A stretch of 64,000 nucleotides of DNA from Cryomorpha sp963836915 (GTDB taxonomy: Bacteria > Bacteroidota > Bacteroidia > Flavobacteriales_D > Cryomorphaceae), in contig CAWILH010000002.1 of NCBI GenBank assembly GCA_963836915.1, positions 2,976,001-3,040,000 of the forward strand, given 5' to 3'. The notes beneath the pieces were generated by a model. It saw only the letters and a program-made list of their open reading frames with translations. It had not been told where the DNA came from and searched no databases. This document shows, in pieces, positions 46,820 through 58,600 of this stretch. The position numbers and the translations under genes were made by a program. Every line of letters starts with the position of its first letter. The stretch's first letter is position 1.

Positions 46820-49800
46820 CTATAGTTCTACTTCGATAATAATGCTGGTGCCTGAGTTGGGGTGGCTGTCTACATCGATCTTGCCATTGATTAGTGCTGC
46901 CCGCGAATATAAGTTTTTCAGGCCGCTGCTATTGTTTTTTTCAAGACCCGACTTCAAGTCAAAACCCCTACCGTTATCTTCGAGCATGAGCTGGAGTTCT
47001 TTTTTGTGTTGCGAGAGTTGAACCGTTATTTCCGAGGCGCTCGCATGTTTCAATGCATTGTTGAGCATCTCTTGAAAAATACGGTATAGCATTATTTCTA
47101 CCTGTGGCTCGAAGCGGTCCTGTGCGATGGTTTTATTGAAATGGAAAGTGGTTTCCACACTGTTTTCGAGTTTGTTTATCTGCTCCTCTATGGCTGTGGC
47201 CAATCCAAACCTTTCTAAAGATGAAGGCAATAGGTTATAGGATATATTGCGAAGTTCATCTGCGATGTGATCTATATCCCGCTTTGAGTCTTGCAGCACC
47301 TGATCGGCAAGGGCAGTCTGCCCTTCTATATTGCTCAGGTTCATCTTCACGCTTGACAGGAGCTGCCCCACACCATCGTGCAGATCTTTTGCGATGCGGT
47401 GCCTTTCCTGCTCTTCGGTAGTCACGATGGCTTGTAGCCTAATGCGCTGTTTGTCTACCAGTTGTTTTCGGTTGCTGCGTATTATCGCATTTGCCGAAAG
47501 GCCTACCACAGCAATGCCCAGCAGGATTCCGAACAGTTTAAACCAGGTAGTCATATAAAACGGGGGGGTAATATTGATTTTTAGGGTATCGCCGTTATCA
47601 TTCCAGACCCCTTCATTATTAGACGCTATCACCCGAAAGGTATAGCTGCCGGGAGGGATTTTGCTATAACTGGTTTTCCGCTCGGCGCCTGCATTCGTCC
47701 ATTGATTTTCATAGCCTTCCAGCCGGTATTTAAACCGTACATTTTTAGGCGAGACATAGCTTAGCGCGGTATAGTAGATATCGAGCCTTCCTTCGGTATA
47801 CGGCACCGATACTGGGTTGTGGCCCAGAAAGGTAGAGTCGGCATATACGAGCTTCTCGACGTGTACAGGGGGCGGCAGATTATTAAAATTCATCCGGTCA
47901 AAATCGATCGCCACCGCGCCTTTCAATGTGGGAAAAATGTATCGGTTCCCGCCCAGATGACATTTGGATTGCTGCATGCCGCCATTGAACTCGCCCGTGC
48001 GCAAGGCATCGGTCTGCTCGTCGTAAAAGATCACGTTCAGTTTATCCAACTGGCCACCAAGTACGGCCACTAGTTCTTCTTTGGCTATTCTGCTCAGCCC
48101 TTTATTGCCGGTAAGCCATAAGCTTCCATTCCCATCCGGGGTTATAGTCGATACTACGTTTTCTATAAGCCCATGTGCGGTGGTAATGCGGCGCAAGACG
48201 CCATCTTTGATCACCATCAGCCCATTGCCATAGGAGCCCACGTATAGGGTTCCATCCTTATCTTCGTCTATACCACGGTAGAAGTTTTTGGGCTTGTTTT
48301 CATTTTTGGTGCGCCATAGCAGCCGGTAGGTAGCTGGATCGTAGCACATTATTTCAGCGTTGGACACCAACCAGATAAGCCCTTTTTGATCTTCGTGGAT
48401 ACCTACCACATCCTTTATTTCGACCTGATTGGAGATCGGGTGTTCGATCAGTTCTTGCTTATCGTTCAGTTTGAAAAGGCCTGCGTGCGCTCCGAAGAGC
48501 AGCCCATCAGATCGGGATGGATACAGCGCCCATGCCCCATACTTTTTGGGCGAGTCGAAACTAATATGCGTGGTATTTTTTCCATCCCATTTGGTAACGA
48601 TCCCGTAGCCGATAAAATAGAAATAGATGTCGCCCCTGTAGGAAGTGAGCGTTGTAGAGAATCCATTCCGGGTTATACCTTCCGGCAATGGAAGTGGATT
48701 AAAAAGACTGTCGTATACGGATATGCCTTTCTCCCTCGACCCCATCCATATCTTCTTATCTGATGCCTGCATGATCGGATAGAAATTCCCGCCTTGGCTG
48801 TCGCCCAATGCGTCGATGTACTGAAACCGTTTTGGCTTTTCCTTGATTAGCCCGCAGGTGGTAGAACCGTACCAAATATTTCCTTCCCGATCTTTATAGA
48901 CGTCTTGAAGCTTGGCATCGGGGCAGACTTCGCCAAAAGAGAAGGTCGAAAAACCAGAAGTGGCTATATCAAAAACCAGCACTTCCGACTTGAGTTCCCC
49001 AAAGTATATTTTATCATTTACCAGGGTAAAAAGCGTATGGTCGAACCCATTGAAATTATACTGCGAGAAATCAAAACATTCGGCTTCTTGATAGTTCAGG
49101 TAGTGGCATATGGCAGTCTTCTTCAAGGTCCAGAATTCTCCAGCTACATTTCCCGGAAGGGCAGCCCTCAAGTCAGCTTGCACGGCGGGGCGCACTGCGC
49201 TATTCAATTTGGGCTTACTCCCTGACTTGAAGGCGATGCTGTCCATATAGAAAAGATAATCGGTAGGGTCAATGCAGAAAATGCTGTTCAGAAAAGACCT
49301 TAAAACCACCGGTGTATCGGCCAGTATCCCGTAGGTATCGGGATCGTGAAATATCAGTCCGGCAGATTCTGAAACGAAGGCGATGATAGATCCTTCGCAA
49401 TCGGTGCTAAATCGATAATAAGAATGATAGGGCAGCCCGAGCGAATCTGAGATATTGTAGAATTTATGGTTTCGATGCATCACCAATCCTCCTTCGTAGG
49501 CACCTATGAGCAAGTCGCCGTTGGCATTTTCGTACATCCTATTTATCCTATTGCTCTTTAGGGCAGGGGTATTTTGGGTATTGAAAATGGTAAATGCGAT
49601 ACCGTCAAAGCGCGCCAAGCCGCCTTCTGTAGCAACCCAGATATAGCCATCCTTGGTCTGCAAGATTTGATTTACAGAATTTTGCGGCAGCCCTTCTTTT
49701 ATGCCCCAAGAGTCATAAAGGTATGCTTGGGCAGAACTTCCTTTACAGGCGATGCAGAGTAGCAGAAATAGCGCAGATCTTAGCAACCAAGAAATAATGT

Positions 49801-49864
49801 GCTGAGCCGCAAGCGAATATGGGATGCCGTTATATTTTCTTTGGCTTGCGCAAACTGAATTCAT
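46820..49864 (-). CDS. Reg_prop/Y_Y_Y two-component sensor histidine kinase (HisKA_3)
   Basis: 1014 residues. A signal/membrane segment lies near residues 27-43. A periplasmic beta-propeller of two-blade sets (Reg_prop repeats such as 'DSWGIKEGLPQNSVNQILQ', 'IWVATEGGLARFDG') runs to about residue 690, then Y_Y_Y ('FKYRLEGYENQWTNAG'), one membrane helix near 775-795, HisKA_3 with phospho-His in 'RIAKDLHDGVGQ' and an HATPase with 'LEDNGRGFDLKSG'. Unlike hybrid kinases of polysaccharide loci, it has no receiver or AraC domain; the receiver is the separate gene downstream. The ligand is unknown; no SusCD pair is present here. Confidence 0.93.
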   Translation of the reverse strand: MNSVCASQRKYNGIPYSLAAQHIISWLLRSALFLLLCIACKGSSAQAYLYDSWGIKEGLPQNSVNQILQTKDGYIWVATEGGLARFDGIAFTIFNTQNTPALKSNRINRMYENANGDLLIGAYEGGLVMHRNHKFYNISDSLGLPYHSYYRFSTDCEGSIIAFVSESAGLIFHDPDTYGILADTPVVLRSFLNSIFCIDPTDYLFYMDSIAFKSGSKPKLNSAVRPAVQADLRAALPGNVAGEFWTLKKTAICHYLNYQEAECFDFSQYNFNGFDHTLFTLVNDKIYFGELKSEVLVFDIATSGFSTFSFGEVCPDAKLQDVYKDREGNIWYGSTTCGLIKEKPKRFQYIDALGDSQGGNFYPIMQASDKKIWMGSREKGISVYDSLFNPLPLPEGITRNGFSTTLTSYRGDIYFYFIGYGIVTKWDGKNTTHISFDSPKKYGAWALYPSRSDGLLFGAHAGLFKLNDKQELIEHPISNQVEIKDVVGIHEDQKGLIWLVSNAEIMCYDPATYRLLWRTKNENKPKNFYRGIDEDKDGTLYVGSYGNGLMVIKDGVLRRITTAHGLIENVVSTITPDGNGSLWLTGNKGLSRIAKEELVAVLGGQLDKLNVIFYDEQTDALRTGEFNGGMQQSKCHLGGNRYIFPTLKGAVAIDFDRMNFNNLPPPVHVEKLVYADSTFLGHNPVSVPYTEGRLDIYYTALSYVSPKNVRFKYRLEGYENQWTNAGAERKTSYSKIPPGSYTFRVIASNNEGVWNDNGDTLKINITPPFYMTTWFKLFGILLGIAVVGLSANAIIRSNRKQLVDKQRIRLQAIVTTEEQERHRIAKDLHDGVGQLLSSVKMNLSNIEGQTALADQVLQDSKRDIDHIADELRNISYNLLPSSLERFGLATAIEEQINKLENSVETTFHFNKTIAQDRFEPQVEIMLYRIFQEMLNNALKHASASEITVQLSQHKKELQLMLEDNGRGFDLKSGLEKNNSSGLKNLYSRAALINGKIDVDSHPNSGTSIIIEVEL

Positions 49865-49944
49865 TGGGTCTTGGTTGAAGAACCAAAACTACAATTTGTT
49901 CGGTGGCTCTGCTTTTAAGCTTAGAAAAAGGCTGTGTGTGCTAT

Positions 49945-50718
49945 TCACCGGGTGTAAGGGATGTAGAAATTAGTTGGATTGTCGAATTTGAAAACTGCGG
50001 AAGGATTATAAAGGAGCTTCCCGCATTCGTTTTCCTTTGGATAATAGACAAACTCGTCTCTCGGATAGTTGGTTACCTTTTCAAGGTAGAATTCATGCTT
50101 CACTTCAACATATTTTTGACCATCGCTAGTATAATTTAGAATATTATAAAATGCATAGGGAGTGTCAGCACGCTCAAAGGATAGTACTGACATTCTGCCC
50201 CTTCCGGGAAATCTGGCTAAGTTACAGTCTGAATACAAAATCCCTGTAATAGAAAAACGGGTTATTTTTAAAGCAGTTTTGGGTGGAAGCGTACGTTGTG
50301 CTTTTTCAGCTACCGTCGAGCTGACCCCAGCGGCTGAGCTGCTGCTCAATCCGATGGTTCTCGTGCTGGAATAGTATGGGACTGTTGCGTAGGCACTGCG
50401 ATTGGCAGCTTCAGAATAAGACTTGTCTATAGTGCGGTCTTCATGATAGTCATATACATATCCGTTCATTACAAAATAGCACTGTGTCAAATCGAGTGTT
50501 ATGTACCCGTCCGATTTATTGAAAATAGTAAAGCCGATGTCACCACCAGAACTCCATAAATTGTAGATAACCTTTATGTTAACATCCTGAAAGACAATAC
50601 CATCAGTATCTGTTGAATTGCCAATTGGCTTAATTTGAAGAAGCTGATAAAAAGCAGCTGGCTGGCAAGCCGTCAAAAAAAAAGTCGCGAGAAAAAAAAG
50701 TACAAAGCTGAATTTCAA
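49945..50718 (-). CDS. Hypothetical lipoprotein
   Basis: 257 residues. Lipobox 'FFLTAC' at residues 13-18. The mature domain is rich in beta strands ('SGGDIGFTIFNKSDGYITL', 'VYDYHEDRTIDKSY') with a Ser-rich middle ('GLSSSSAAGVSSTVAEKA'). No family recognised. It should be an outer-membrane or periplasmic lipoprotein. Confidence 0.7.
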   Translation of the reverse strand: MKFSFVLFFLATFFLTACQPAAFYQLLQIKPIGNSTDTDGIVFQDVNIKVIYNLWSSGGDIGFTIFNKSDGYITLDLTQCYFVMNGYVYDYHEDRTIDKSYSEAANRSAYATVPYYSSTRTIGLSSSSAAGVSSTVAEKAQRTLPPKTALKITRFSITGILYSDCNLARFPGRGRMSVLSFERADTPYAFYNILNYTSDGQKYVEVKHEFYLEKVTNYPRDEFVYYPKENECGKLLYNPSAVFKFDNPTNFYIPYTR

Positions 50719-50844
50719 AATTTGATTGATTTGGTAGCCTACAAATTTAGAATAATTTGAAATCTAATTTAACTCGGAATAATTTAAAAGAATGTCAATT
50801 TAGCATTTAGAGCTTATTTGAGCAGAGGAGATTTGAACTTGATT

Positions 50845-51069
50845 TTAGCGTTGCTGTTCTTTCCCATCCTGCCCCAAAAATATACTGTGGGTAATGGTGC
50901 TCACCGGACAAATATCCTCGCAGGCCATGCAGGCTATATCGCAAGGCTCATGTACTGCTATGGTGTCAAAATCACTGATGAAACCCGCTTCATGCGGACA
51001 GACCGCGATGCAGGCGCCACAGTTGATGCAGGCATTCCAACCGATTTCGAATACTACAGGTTTGTTCAT
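50845..51069 (-). CDS. 2x[4Fe-4S] ferredoxin
   Basis: 74 residues with two cluster motifs, 'CINCGACIAVCP' (residues 14-25) and 'CDIACMACEDICP' (43-55). It starts 4 bp after the flavoprotein gene ends, so the two are cotranscribed. The natural reading is that it delivers electrons to the geranylgeranyl-reductase-like enzyme. Confidence 0.9.
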   Translation of the reverse strand: MNKPVVFEIGWNACINCGACIAVCPHEAGFISDFDTIAVHEPCDIACMACEDICPVSTITHSIFLGQDGKEQQR

Positions 51070-51073
51070 GGGT

Positions 51074-52241
51074 CTAGATTTTTTTGTATTCGCTGTCAGG
51101 GCTGAAATAGGCGCTCATCGTCTCGAAAAGCTGTTCATCTTGAAGCGCAATATCGGAGCCATCAAAGATTTTCTTCTTGACCCCATAAAGTTTCCACATT
51201 TTATTTCCCAAGGCTTCAAGCCAGCGCTCTTGATAGCCAGAAAGTGCTTCTGCCGTATGCGCTGCACCCGACTTGAAATGATCAATCAAAAATTCGGCTC
51301 CTATGCGGCCACCGCTCAGTGCCGTATGTAGGCCGCCCCCGGTTATGGGGTTTACATGTCGGGCAGCATCGCCGATCAAAATCATATGATCCGAATACTG
51401 CTGTTTCAACGGCGCTGCAAGCGGCACTCCGCCGCCCTGAACTTCAAGCAACCGCGCGTTTTTGAAGCGGTGTGCCATGAAGGAATCCTTTAAGAAATGA
51501 TCGAGGTGCCAGCGTGCGTTTTTATTTGTCGCAGTGGGTATTACTCCGAGCCCTACTTCTGCGTAGCCATGTCCTTTTGGGAATACCCATCCATAGCCGC
51601 CCGGAGCCACATCGCTGCCTGTGATGAGTTCGAGCAGCCCATCGGTCTCCACTCCGTCTACGATTATTTGCAGGCAACTCGCCAGTTCCTTAAGCTTGAT
51701 ATGCGTGTGGAGCCCAGCCCATTTGCCCACTTGCGAGCGTATCCCATCCGCACCGATCAGCACCTTGCACCGTACTTTTTCGATGGCATTATAATGCTTG
51801 ATGTTTACGGTGGCCATTCCATTTTCCAGCACATATCCAGTTGCTTCGGCCTTGAGCCAAGCTTCTGCTCCGGCGCGCTCGGCAAGGGTGAGCAGGTGCC
51901 GATCGAAGCGGCGACGGTCCGACCACATAGCCCAGCGGTACCCGGCCTTCACCGTCGCCATAGCTCTCTGGCTTGAGCTTGCGGTAATCTATGGTATTCT
52001 CGCTGCCCCGCCCATCGAGCACCTTGAAACCGTAGATGGCTTCATGGATGAATTCGGCATCAGGCTCCACTCCATTTTCGATCAGGGCATGGCGGCTTAT
52101 GGCACCGCTGCACTGTATGGGCGCTCCCAGTTCTTGCCGCTTATCAACGATCAAGACCTGGTGTCCGGCTTCTGCCAATATTCTGCCCGTGGTAGTTCCC
52201 GCAGGCCCTGCACCTACTATGAGGCAATCAACTTTTTTCAT
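51074..52241 (-). pseudogene. Geranylgeranyl reductase family flavoprotein, +1 frameshift
   Basis: The first frame (52241-51789) has the FAD motif 'DCLIVGAGPAGTTTGRILA' and 'GAPIQCSGAISRHAL'. The second (to 51074) continues with 'GYRWAMWSDRRRFDRHLL', 'VLIGADGIRSQVGKWAG', 'GGYGWVFPKGHGYAEVG' (the YxWxFP-like motif of the family) and 'LIGDAARHVNPITGGG'. They join at 51944-51947, where AAGGCCGG should read AAGCCGG. About 388 residues when joined, normal length. Family members reduce isoprenoid double bonds (geranylgeranyl to phytyl, menaquinone chains, archaeal lipids) using FAD and often ferredoxin. Confidence 0.88.
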
Positions 52242-52924
52242 CGGGCGCTTTAAATCTTGTTTCCATTTCCATAAATGCGGATAGTGGAGTTGAAAGGTAA
52301 GGTACGAACAGGTCTAAAGGTTTAATTTTTTTGGGACATTGTTTTTCGCTGGCTGTTTCTGCTTTCGCGAAAATGTTCCTAGGGCAGTATCATCGACCGG
52401 ATATCTCATCATCGCTTCCTTTAGGATATGACCTCAAATTTTTCTTTTCCTTACCAACCTGAATCAGGTCGTACCCAAGATTCAGAACGGATTTACAGGG
52501 TTAAGTTGACTTTTAATGGAACAATGTCTAGAAAGTCCGCTTTTAAATATAAAGCGATCCGGGAGAAATTTTGAAGTCATGGGATGAGTACTTTGATTAT
52601 TAAAAAGCAATATGCCGCGTTCCTTCTTTTTACAATAGCCCGCTGAAGCTTAAATAAACGAGCCTATCAGATCGCTTTCTATAAACATCTGAGTTTCCGC
52701 ATTGGAACTGAATTCATCTTGGAAAGAAAGCTTTGCCATCCTAGATTTCGGAAAAGAAAAAACAATTTATACATCTGAAAAACAGCTTATTGAAGGTATT
52801 TAAAAGATATGATTCCCACTTTCAATGCTTTCAACAATACAAGATTTGGATATTTCGGTTTCCAACCCGATATACCGTGGGGCGTCAACTGATGTAAATT
52901 GCCACAATATCTCGAAACCGAACC
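52242..52924. other. Intergenic region between divergent flavoprotein and surface-protein genes
   Basis: About 680 bp, AT-rich, without a supported gene, repeat or RNA. Promoters for both flanking genes should lie here; I found no element strong enough to report. Confidence 0.4.
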
Positions 52925-55582
52925 ATGCGCATCTTAACTATTTTCGTACTCTCACTCTCATTCATTTCCAATACGTCCGGTCAAACCTATATTGGTGACG
53001 ACTTCAGGTTCTCTTTCCTTGCCAATATCGACCCCTTCTTCAATGGCACGCCAAATTTTGATGTGTCAATCGAAGCGATTGAAAATGCCACCATCACCGT
53101 AGAATATGGCCTGCCTGCAAATGCCTACTACCAATCGCAAGACATCACATTGGCTGCCGGCGAGATTGGAGTGGTAAGTTTCAACGGGGTCTTTCTGAAT
53201 CAAAATACGACCAATGTGATTGATAACCGGTCTTTTCATGTCACGTCAACAGGCGATATTCGAGTTTACGCTTTTCATCTTCGCGCCTTCTTTTCGGAGG
53301 CAACCCCGGTCCTGCCTACAGCTGAATTGACCAGTGAATATATGGTTCTATCCTTTTCAGACCCCCTCGGTGCTGCGCCTTCGCTTTACAGCGTGATAGC
53401 CACTGAAGATAATACCACGATCAATTTTTTGAATACTGGCTCATCTCCAAGTGGAGCCGCAGGAGACCCTTTTTCGCTTAATCTGGATGCTGGGGAAGTG
53501 ATTACTATGGCTTCTATCGATGATCTCACTGGGAGCACCATCGCCGCCGAAGGCGATAAGCCGATCGCCGTTTTCACAGGACATCGACAGGCGCGCATTA
53601 CGGCAGGTTGCGGCTCAGATAGCCATATGTACGAGCAGCTGCACCCCACGGCTTATTGGGGCACCGTCCATGCCATTTATCCCGTAACCGGAAATGGCGG
53701 CGACTTCGTAAGAATATTATCCAAAGAAGATGGTACCGAAGTTTTTGACGGATGCGATTTGATCGGCACACTCGCTGCAGGTGAGACCTTAGATGGTTTT
53801 TATATCGATCCAAGGATTATTCGATCATCGGCACCCGTGCTTATCGGGATGTATACCCGTGGCTTCGAGTGTTCAGGCTTGAATACTGGCGACCCCAATA
53901 TGCGGCTTATACAGCCCCTTAGCGTTGCCAATACAGCGCTACAGCTCCAAACCAATACAGGGTTTATTCAAAACCTTCTTAGCGCCCAAACGCTTTTTTG
54001 GTTGCATCTCGCTATGCCTTCCGATCAGACAGATCAGATAATGGTGAATGGCAGCCCCGTGCTCAGTTGGATTCCATTCCCATCTTTGCCCAGCTACTCG
54101 TATGTTGATGTCTTGGTAGATGATATATCCATCACCGCGCTTCAAGTTGAGAGCACAGTTCCGTTTTGGTCGGAATATGTCGCCCTTTCGGGTGCCGACG
54201 CTATGACGATGTCTTTTGGGGGCACCACCACCGTGGAAATTCCAGATGATATCCTCATCGTAAATCTCGGGCCTGACATCTCCATTTGCGAGGGCCAGAG
54301 CATCACCTTAGATCCCGGGCTCGGCATTGCTGGGATATGGCAGGATGGGTCGGAGCAAGAGACTTTTACCGTTACCGAGCCGGGGGTGTACAGCGTTACC
54401 ATAACCGGTGGCTGTAGCGGTGGTTTTAACGAAGTGATCGTTTCACCTGCGGACGATGTGTTGATTGACCTGCCCGAGGCTTATGAACTCTGTACGGGCG
54501 GAGAACTGGAAATAGGAGTGCCCGATCAGCTCGGCGTGGACTGGTTATGGGCCAGCGGCGAGACTACTTCGGAGATTTCCGTGAGCGCTCCCGGAGTTTA
54601 TTCCTTAGTGGGATCTCTTGATGGCTCCTGCCAAAGTGAAGCGACCACAACGGTGGTAGCCGTAGATGGCCCAGAACTGACCATCGATGGCCCCGATGAG
54701 CTCTGTGAAGGGAATCTGGCGCTTCTTACAGCCAGCGGCTCCGGCACCTTTGAATGGGAAGATGGTACCGAAGGCAATGTGTTGGAAATTGAAGCGCCAG
54801 GTACATTTACCGTTACGCTCAACGCTAATGGCTGTTCTGCCATTGAGTCGATCATAGTGGCTCCAGGCCAGGGGCCAGTACTCATTATCTCCGGCCCTGA
54901 ATCTCTATGTGCTGGCGCCGTGGGCGAAATAAGCGTAGACCCGATTGGCGAAAGCTTAGTATGGGAAGATGGGAGCGAAGGAACCCCGAGAACGGTAACT
55001 GGAAGCGGCTCGTATACCGCGACGGTGCTGAGTGAAGGATGTACTTCTACTGCCACGATCGCTATTGCCGCCTTGGCATCGCCCATTTTAAATGCAAGCG
55101 ACCTTGAATACTGTCTCGGCGACGATGCCCGGCTCTTTGCTAGCTCTCCCAATGGAACGGTGAGCTGGCCCGGATTTTCAGAGTCAGCTACGCTTGAAAT
55201 TCCTAATGCAGGATTCTTTTTGGCGGAAGCCATCAATGAATGCGGTAGTACTTCGACAACTGTCGAAGCCATTGCCATAGATTGCAGTTGCGAAGCTTTT
55301 GTGCCCAACGTGTTTACACCAAACGGCGATGGCTTGAACGATCTCTTCTTTCCCGAAATAGAATGCGATCCTGAAGACTACTCCATGCTTATTTTTAACC
55401 GGTGGGGTCAATTGATTTTTGAATCTACCGAGCCAGCCATAAAATGGAACGGCAGCGCGGCCAGGGAAGGCTCTTATTTCGCCCCAGAGTCAGTCTATCA
55501 ATACCTTATCAGTTTTGATAATCCTTTGATTCCCCTTTCGGAAAAAAGAGTGCTTCGAGGCTCCGTGACTTTGTTAAGGTAA
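52925..55582 (+). CDS. IgGFc-binding-like surface protein with T9SS type B (CHU_C) sorting domain
   Basis: 885 residues. Signal peptide about 1-19 ('FVLSLSFISNTSGQ'). Residues 25-430 match the IgGFc-binding N-terminal-like domain ('SFHVTSTGDIRVYAFHL', 'EDNTTINFLNTG', 'PIAVFTGH'). Four to five short repeats follow, each with 'ICEG/LCEG' and 'G.....W.DG', like PKD-type cysteine-containing repeats. The last 90 residues, 'CEAFVPNVFTPNGDGLND' to 'YQYLISFDN', are the CHU_C/gliding-associated type B domain. Exported by T9SS; binding function inferred only. Confidence 0.92.
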   Translation: MRILTIFVLSLSFISNTSGQTYIGDDFRFSFLANIDPFFNGTPNFDVSIEAIENATITVEYGLPANAYYQSQDITLAAGEIGVVSFNGVFLNQNTTNVIDNRSFHVTSTGDIRVYAFHLRAFFSEATPVLPTAELTSEYMVLSFSDPLGAAPSLYSVIATEDNTTINFLNTGSSPSGAAGDPFSLNLDAGEVITMASIDDLTGSTIAAEGDKPIAVFTGHRQARITAGCGSDSHMYEQLHPTAYWGTVHAIYPVTGNGGDFVRILSKEDGTEVFDGCDLIGTLAAGETLDGFYIDPRIIRSSAPVLIGMYTRGFECSGLNTGDPNMRLIQPLSVANTALQLQTNTGFIQNLLSAQTLFWLHLAMPSDQTDQIMVNGSPVLSWIPFPSLPSYSYVDVLVDDISITALQVESTVPFWSEYVALSGADAMTMSFGGTTTVEIPDDILIVNLGPDISICEGQSITLDPGLGIAGIWQDGSEQETFTVTEPGVYSVTITGGCSGGFNEVIVSPADDVLIDLPEAYELCTGGELEIGVPDQLGVDWLWASGETTSEISVSAPGVYSLVGSLDGSCQSEATTTVVAVDGPELTIDGPDELCEGNLALLTASGSGTFEWEDGTEGNVLEIEAPGTFTVTLNANGCSAIESIIVAPGQGPVLIISGPESLCAGAVGEISVDPIGESLVWEDGSEGTPRTVTGSGSYTATVLSEGCTSTATIAIAALASPILNASDLEYCLGDDARLFASSPNGTVSWPGFSESATLEIPNAGFFLAEAINECGSTSTTVEAIAIDCSCEAFVPNVFTPNGDGLNDLFFPEIECDPEDYSMLIFNRWGQLIFESTEPAIKWNGSAAREGSYFAPESVYQYLISFDNPLIPLSEKRVLRGSVTLLR

Positions 55583-55657
55583 GCCCGGTACCTAGCTGGT
55601 CTTGACCTTTTCAGGAAAAGCTCCGCCCGATTCCCTATAAGGAACCACCCCAAAAAC

Positions 55658-58600
55658 CTACTTATCCATCGCCAATTGCCTATTCCCTACGCCGCCCAAA
55701 TCTGTATCGGTGGATGGGCGCAAAGACTCTGAACTGAATTTCACCCGGAGCCACATTTTAAACCGGGTGATGAGGAAGTAAAGCACGGGAACAACGATAA
55801 GCGTCAAGAAAGTCGCTATGAAAAGTCCGTAGATAACTGTCCAAGCCAATGGCCCCAGAATATAACATTGTCCCCACCTACATATATCTTCGGATCAAAA
55901 TCACTGAATAAGCTGAAAAAGTTGATATTCAGACCTGTAGCCAGTGGAATAAGACCGAGAATGGTGGTTATTGCGGTAAGCAATACCGGTCGCAGCCTGG
56001 CTCTACCCCCTTTGATTACGGCTTCCATCAAGTCTTCGGTTTCTAAGAAATCGTCATGCTCCAAGTTTAATTTTTGCTTCTTTCGATCTACCAATAATTG
56101 GGTGTAATCGAGTAAAACCACCCCATTGTTTACAACGATCCCGGCCAGCGAGATGATGCCCATCATAGTCATCATAATTACAAATGGTGCGCCCGTAATG
56201 ATGAGCCCACCGAATACACCAATGAAGCTCAGGAAGATGGCCAGCATGATAATCCCCGGTTTAGAAATGGAATTGAATTGAAAGATTAGAAGGAAGAAAA
56301 TAAGTCCTAGACCGATAAAAAATGCTGATAATAGAAAGGTCATCTGTTTATTCTGCTCTTCGATCTGACCGGTATAGTTGATGCTGATGTCTTTTGGTAA
56401 ATCTTCAAAAGACTTCATCTCATTTTGAATGAGCGCTACTATGGCACCGGCATCGGTATAGCCTGCCGATAGCGCAGAGTACACGGTGACTATCCGCTCG
56501 GTATCCTTGTGTTTAATAGCGCTGAAACCAGAAGAGTTCTTCTCTTCGGCCACTGCCGATACCGGTATTTCTCTTATTTGGCCCGAGGCCATGTCCCGAA
56601 AGGTGATTTTTTGATCGAAGAAAGCGCTTTTGTTGTAGCGGTTCTCTTCATTGAAGCGTACGTAGATATCGTAGTCTTCGCCATCTTCTTTGTAGATTCC
56701 CGCCTTGGCGCCAAAGATTGAATTACGCAATTGGTTGCCCACTTGCCCGGCCGAAACGCCTAGCTCTCCCGCTTTTCTGCGGTCTACTTTTACGAGCATA
56801 GAAGGCTTAGATCGGTTTACATCTATCTTCAGTTCTTCTACGCCACCTATATTTTTCGTGTTTATAAATTCGCGCATGCGCTCGGCATTGGCGATGAGCG
56901 ATGCGTAATCATCTCCTTTGAGTTCTATGTTTATCGGGTAGCCAGCAGGCGGTCCTACGGCATCTTTTTCTACCGATACGGAGAGACCAGGATATACCCC
57001 ATCCAATTCGTCTTGTATCTTTTTCAAGAGTCTCTGGCTGCTCGCACCTTCACGGTATTTAAACTCGCGCATGGTGGCAGTGATCTTTGCCCGGTGGGGC
57101 ATCTCTGCAGCCGAGCCACCATCGGTCTGCGGATTTCCGGCACCTTCTCCTACTTGAGATACGGCGCTCTCTACCAAGAAATTGCGGCCATCGTTTTTAT
57201 AGGCGTCATCATTAATAATCTTGTAAACACGTGCTTCGATTACTTTAGTTACTGAATTGGTTTTTTCGATTGCCGTACCTTCAGGATATTCGATGTAGAC
57301 GATAATCTGATTGGGAGTGTTGTCGGGAAAAAACTCCACCTTGGTGCGCTGGCTTCCTATCGAAGCACCAAAACCCATAAACGCTGCAATCAAGAGCACT
57401 ATGGTGCCCAGTACTAGAAAGACAGGGGTTTTTCCCGAAAGGGCACCTTTTAATCTGCGTTCATAGAAATTCTCCAATACGGGTAAGGTATTGGACTGGA
57501 ATCCATTGGCCCATTTTCGCAGGAATAAGCGATACACCCAAAGCATGATAGCGGTAAAGATCATCAATGCCCCCAACCCGCGATAGGCTCCGCCAAAAAT
57601 CAGGATCAATGCCCCGATAACGGCCATGATGGAAGAGATCTTTATGATCTGTTTCAAGGGCATATTTTTATCTTCAATGGTCATGTATCGCGACACCAAT
57701 ACCGAATTGAAGAAGATGGCCACGAATAGCGATGAGCCGAGCACCACGGAGAGGGTGATCGGGAAATAGATCATAAACTGACCGGTTACGCCGGGCCAAA
57801 AACCCAGTGGTACGAAAGCCGCCACGGTGGTAAGCGTTGATATGATGATAGGGAATGCGATCTCACCGATTCCTTTTTTGGCCGCTTCGATGCGGCTCAT
57901 ACCTTCAGATTCCATAAGTCGGTATACGTTTTCAACGACTACGATGCCATTATCTACCAGCATACCCAGACCCATGATCAGTCCAAATAAGATCATGGTA
58001 TTCAGGGTATAGCCCATCAAGTTCAGAATCATCAATGACATAAACATGGACATCGGTATGGCAAAACCAACGAAAAGAGCATTCTTGAAGCCTAGGAAAA
58101 ACATCAATACCGTAATAACCAGTATGATACCAAATATGATATTATTGACCAGATCATCTACCTGCCCGATGGTTTGTTCGGATTGATCATTGGTAATGGT
58201 TACGCTCAGATCAGTTGGGAAAACATTTGCTACCGCATCGTCTACTATGGCTTGGATCTTCTCAGTGGCGTCGATCATGTTCTTGCCCGCCCGCTTCTTC
58301 ACATCGAGCATTACTACCTGCTCTCCAAACTCTCGTGCGTAGGTGGTCTTATCTTCGTCTTTGAAAGATACTTTTGCTACATCCTTCAGGTAGATCGGAT
58401 TATTGTTCTCGTTCTTCACTACGAAGTTTTCCAGTTCCTTCGGGTCTTCAATTTCTCCCAAGATGCGGATGGTGCGTCGCTGGCCGCTAGAGATCAGATT
58501 GCCCGCCGAGCTGGTAACATTTTCATTTTGAATGGTGGTGATTATGTCATTGAAGCTTACCTGCGCGGCCATCATTTGATAGATGTCTACGGCCACTTCT

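Noticed and set aside
49945..50718. SusD-like or polysaccharide-utilisation component next to the sensor kinase
   Set aside because: No SusC/SusD pair or glycan-degrading genes lie around the kinase, and the lipoprotein has no SusD features.
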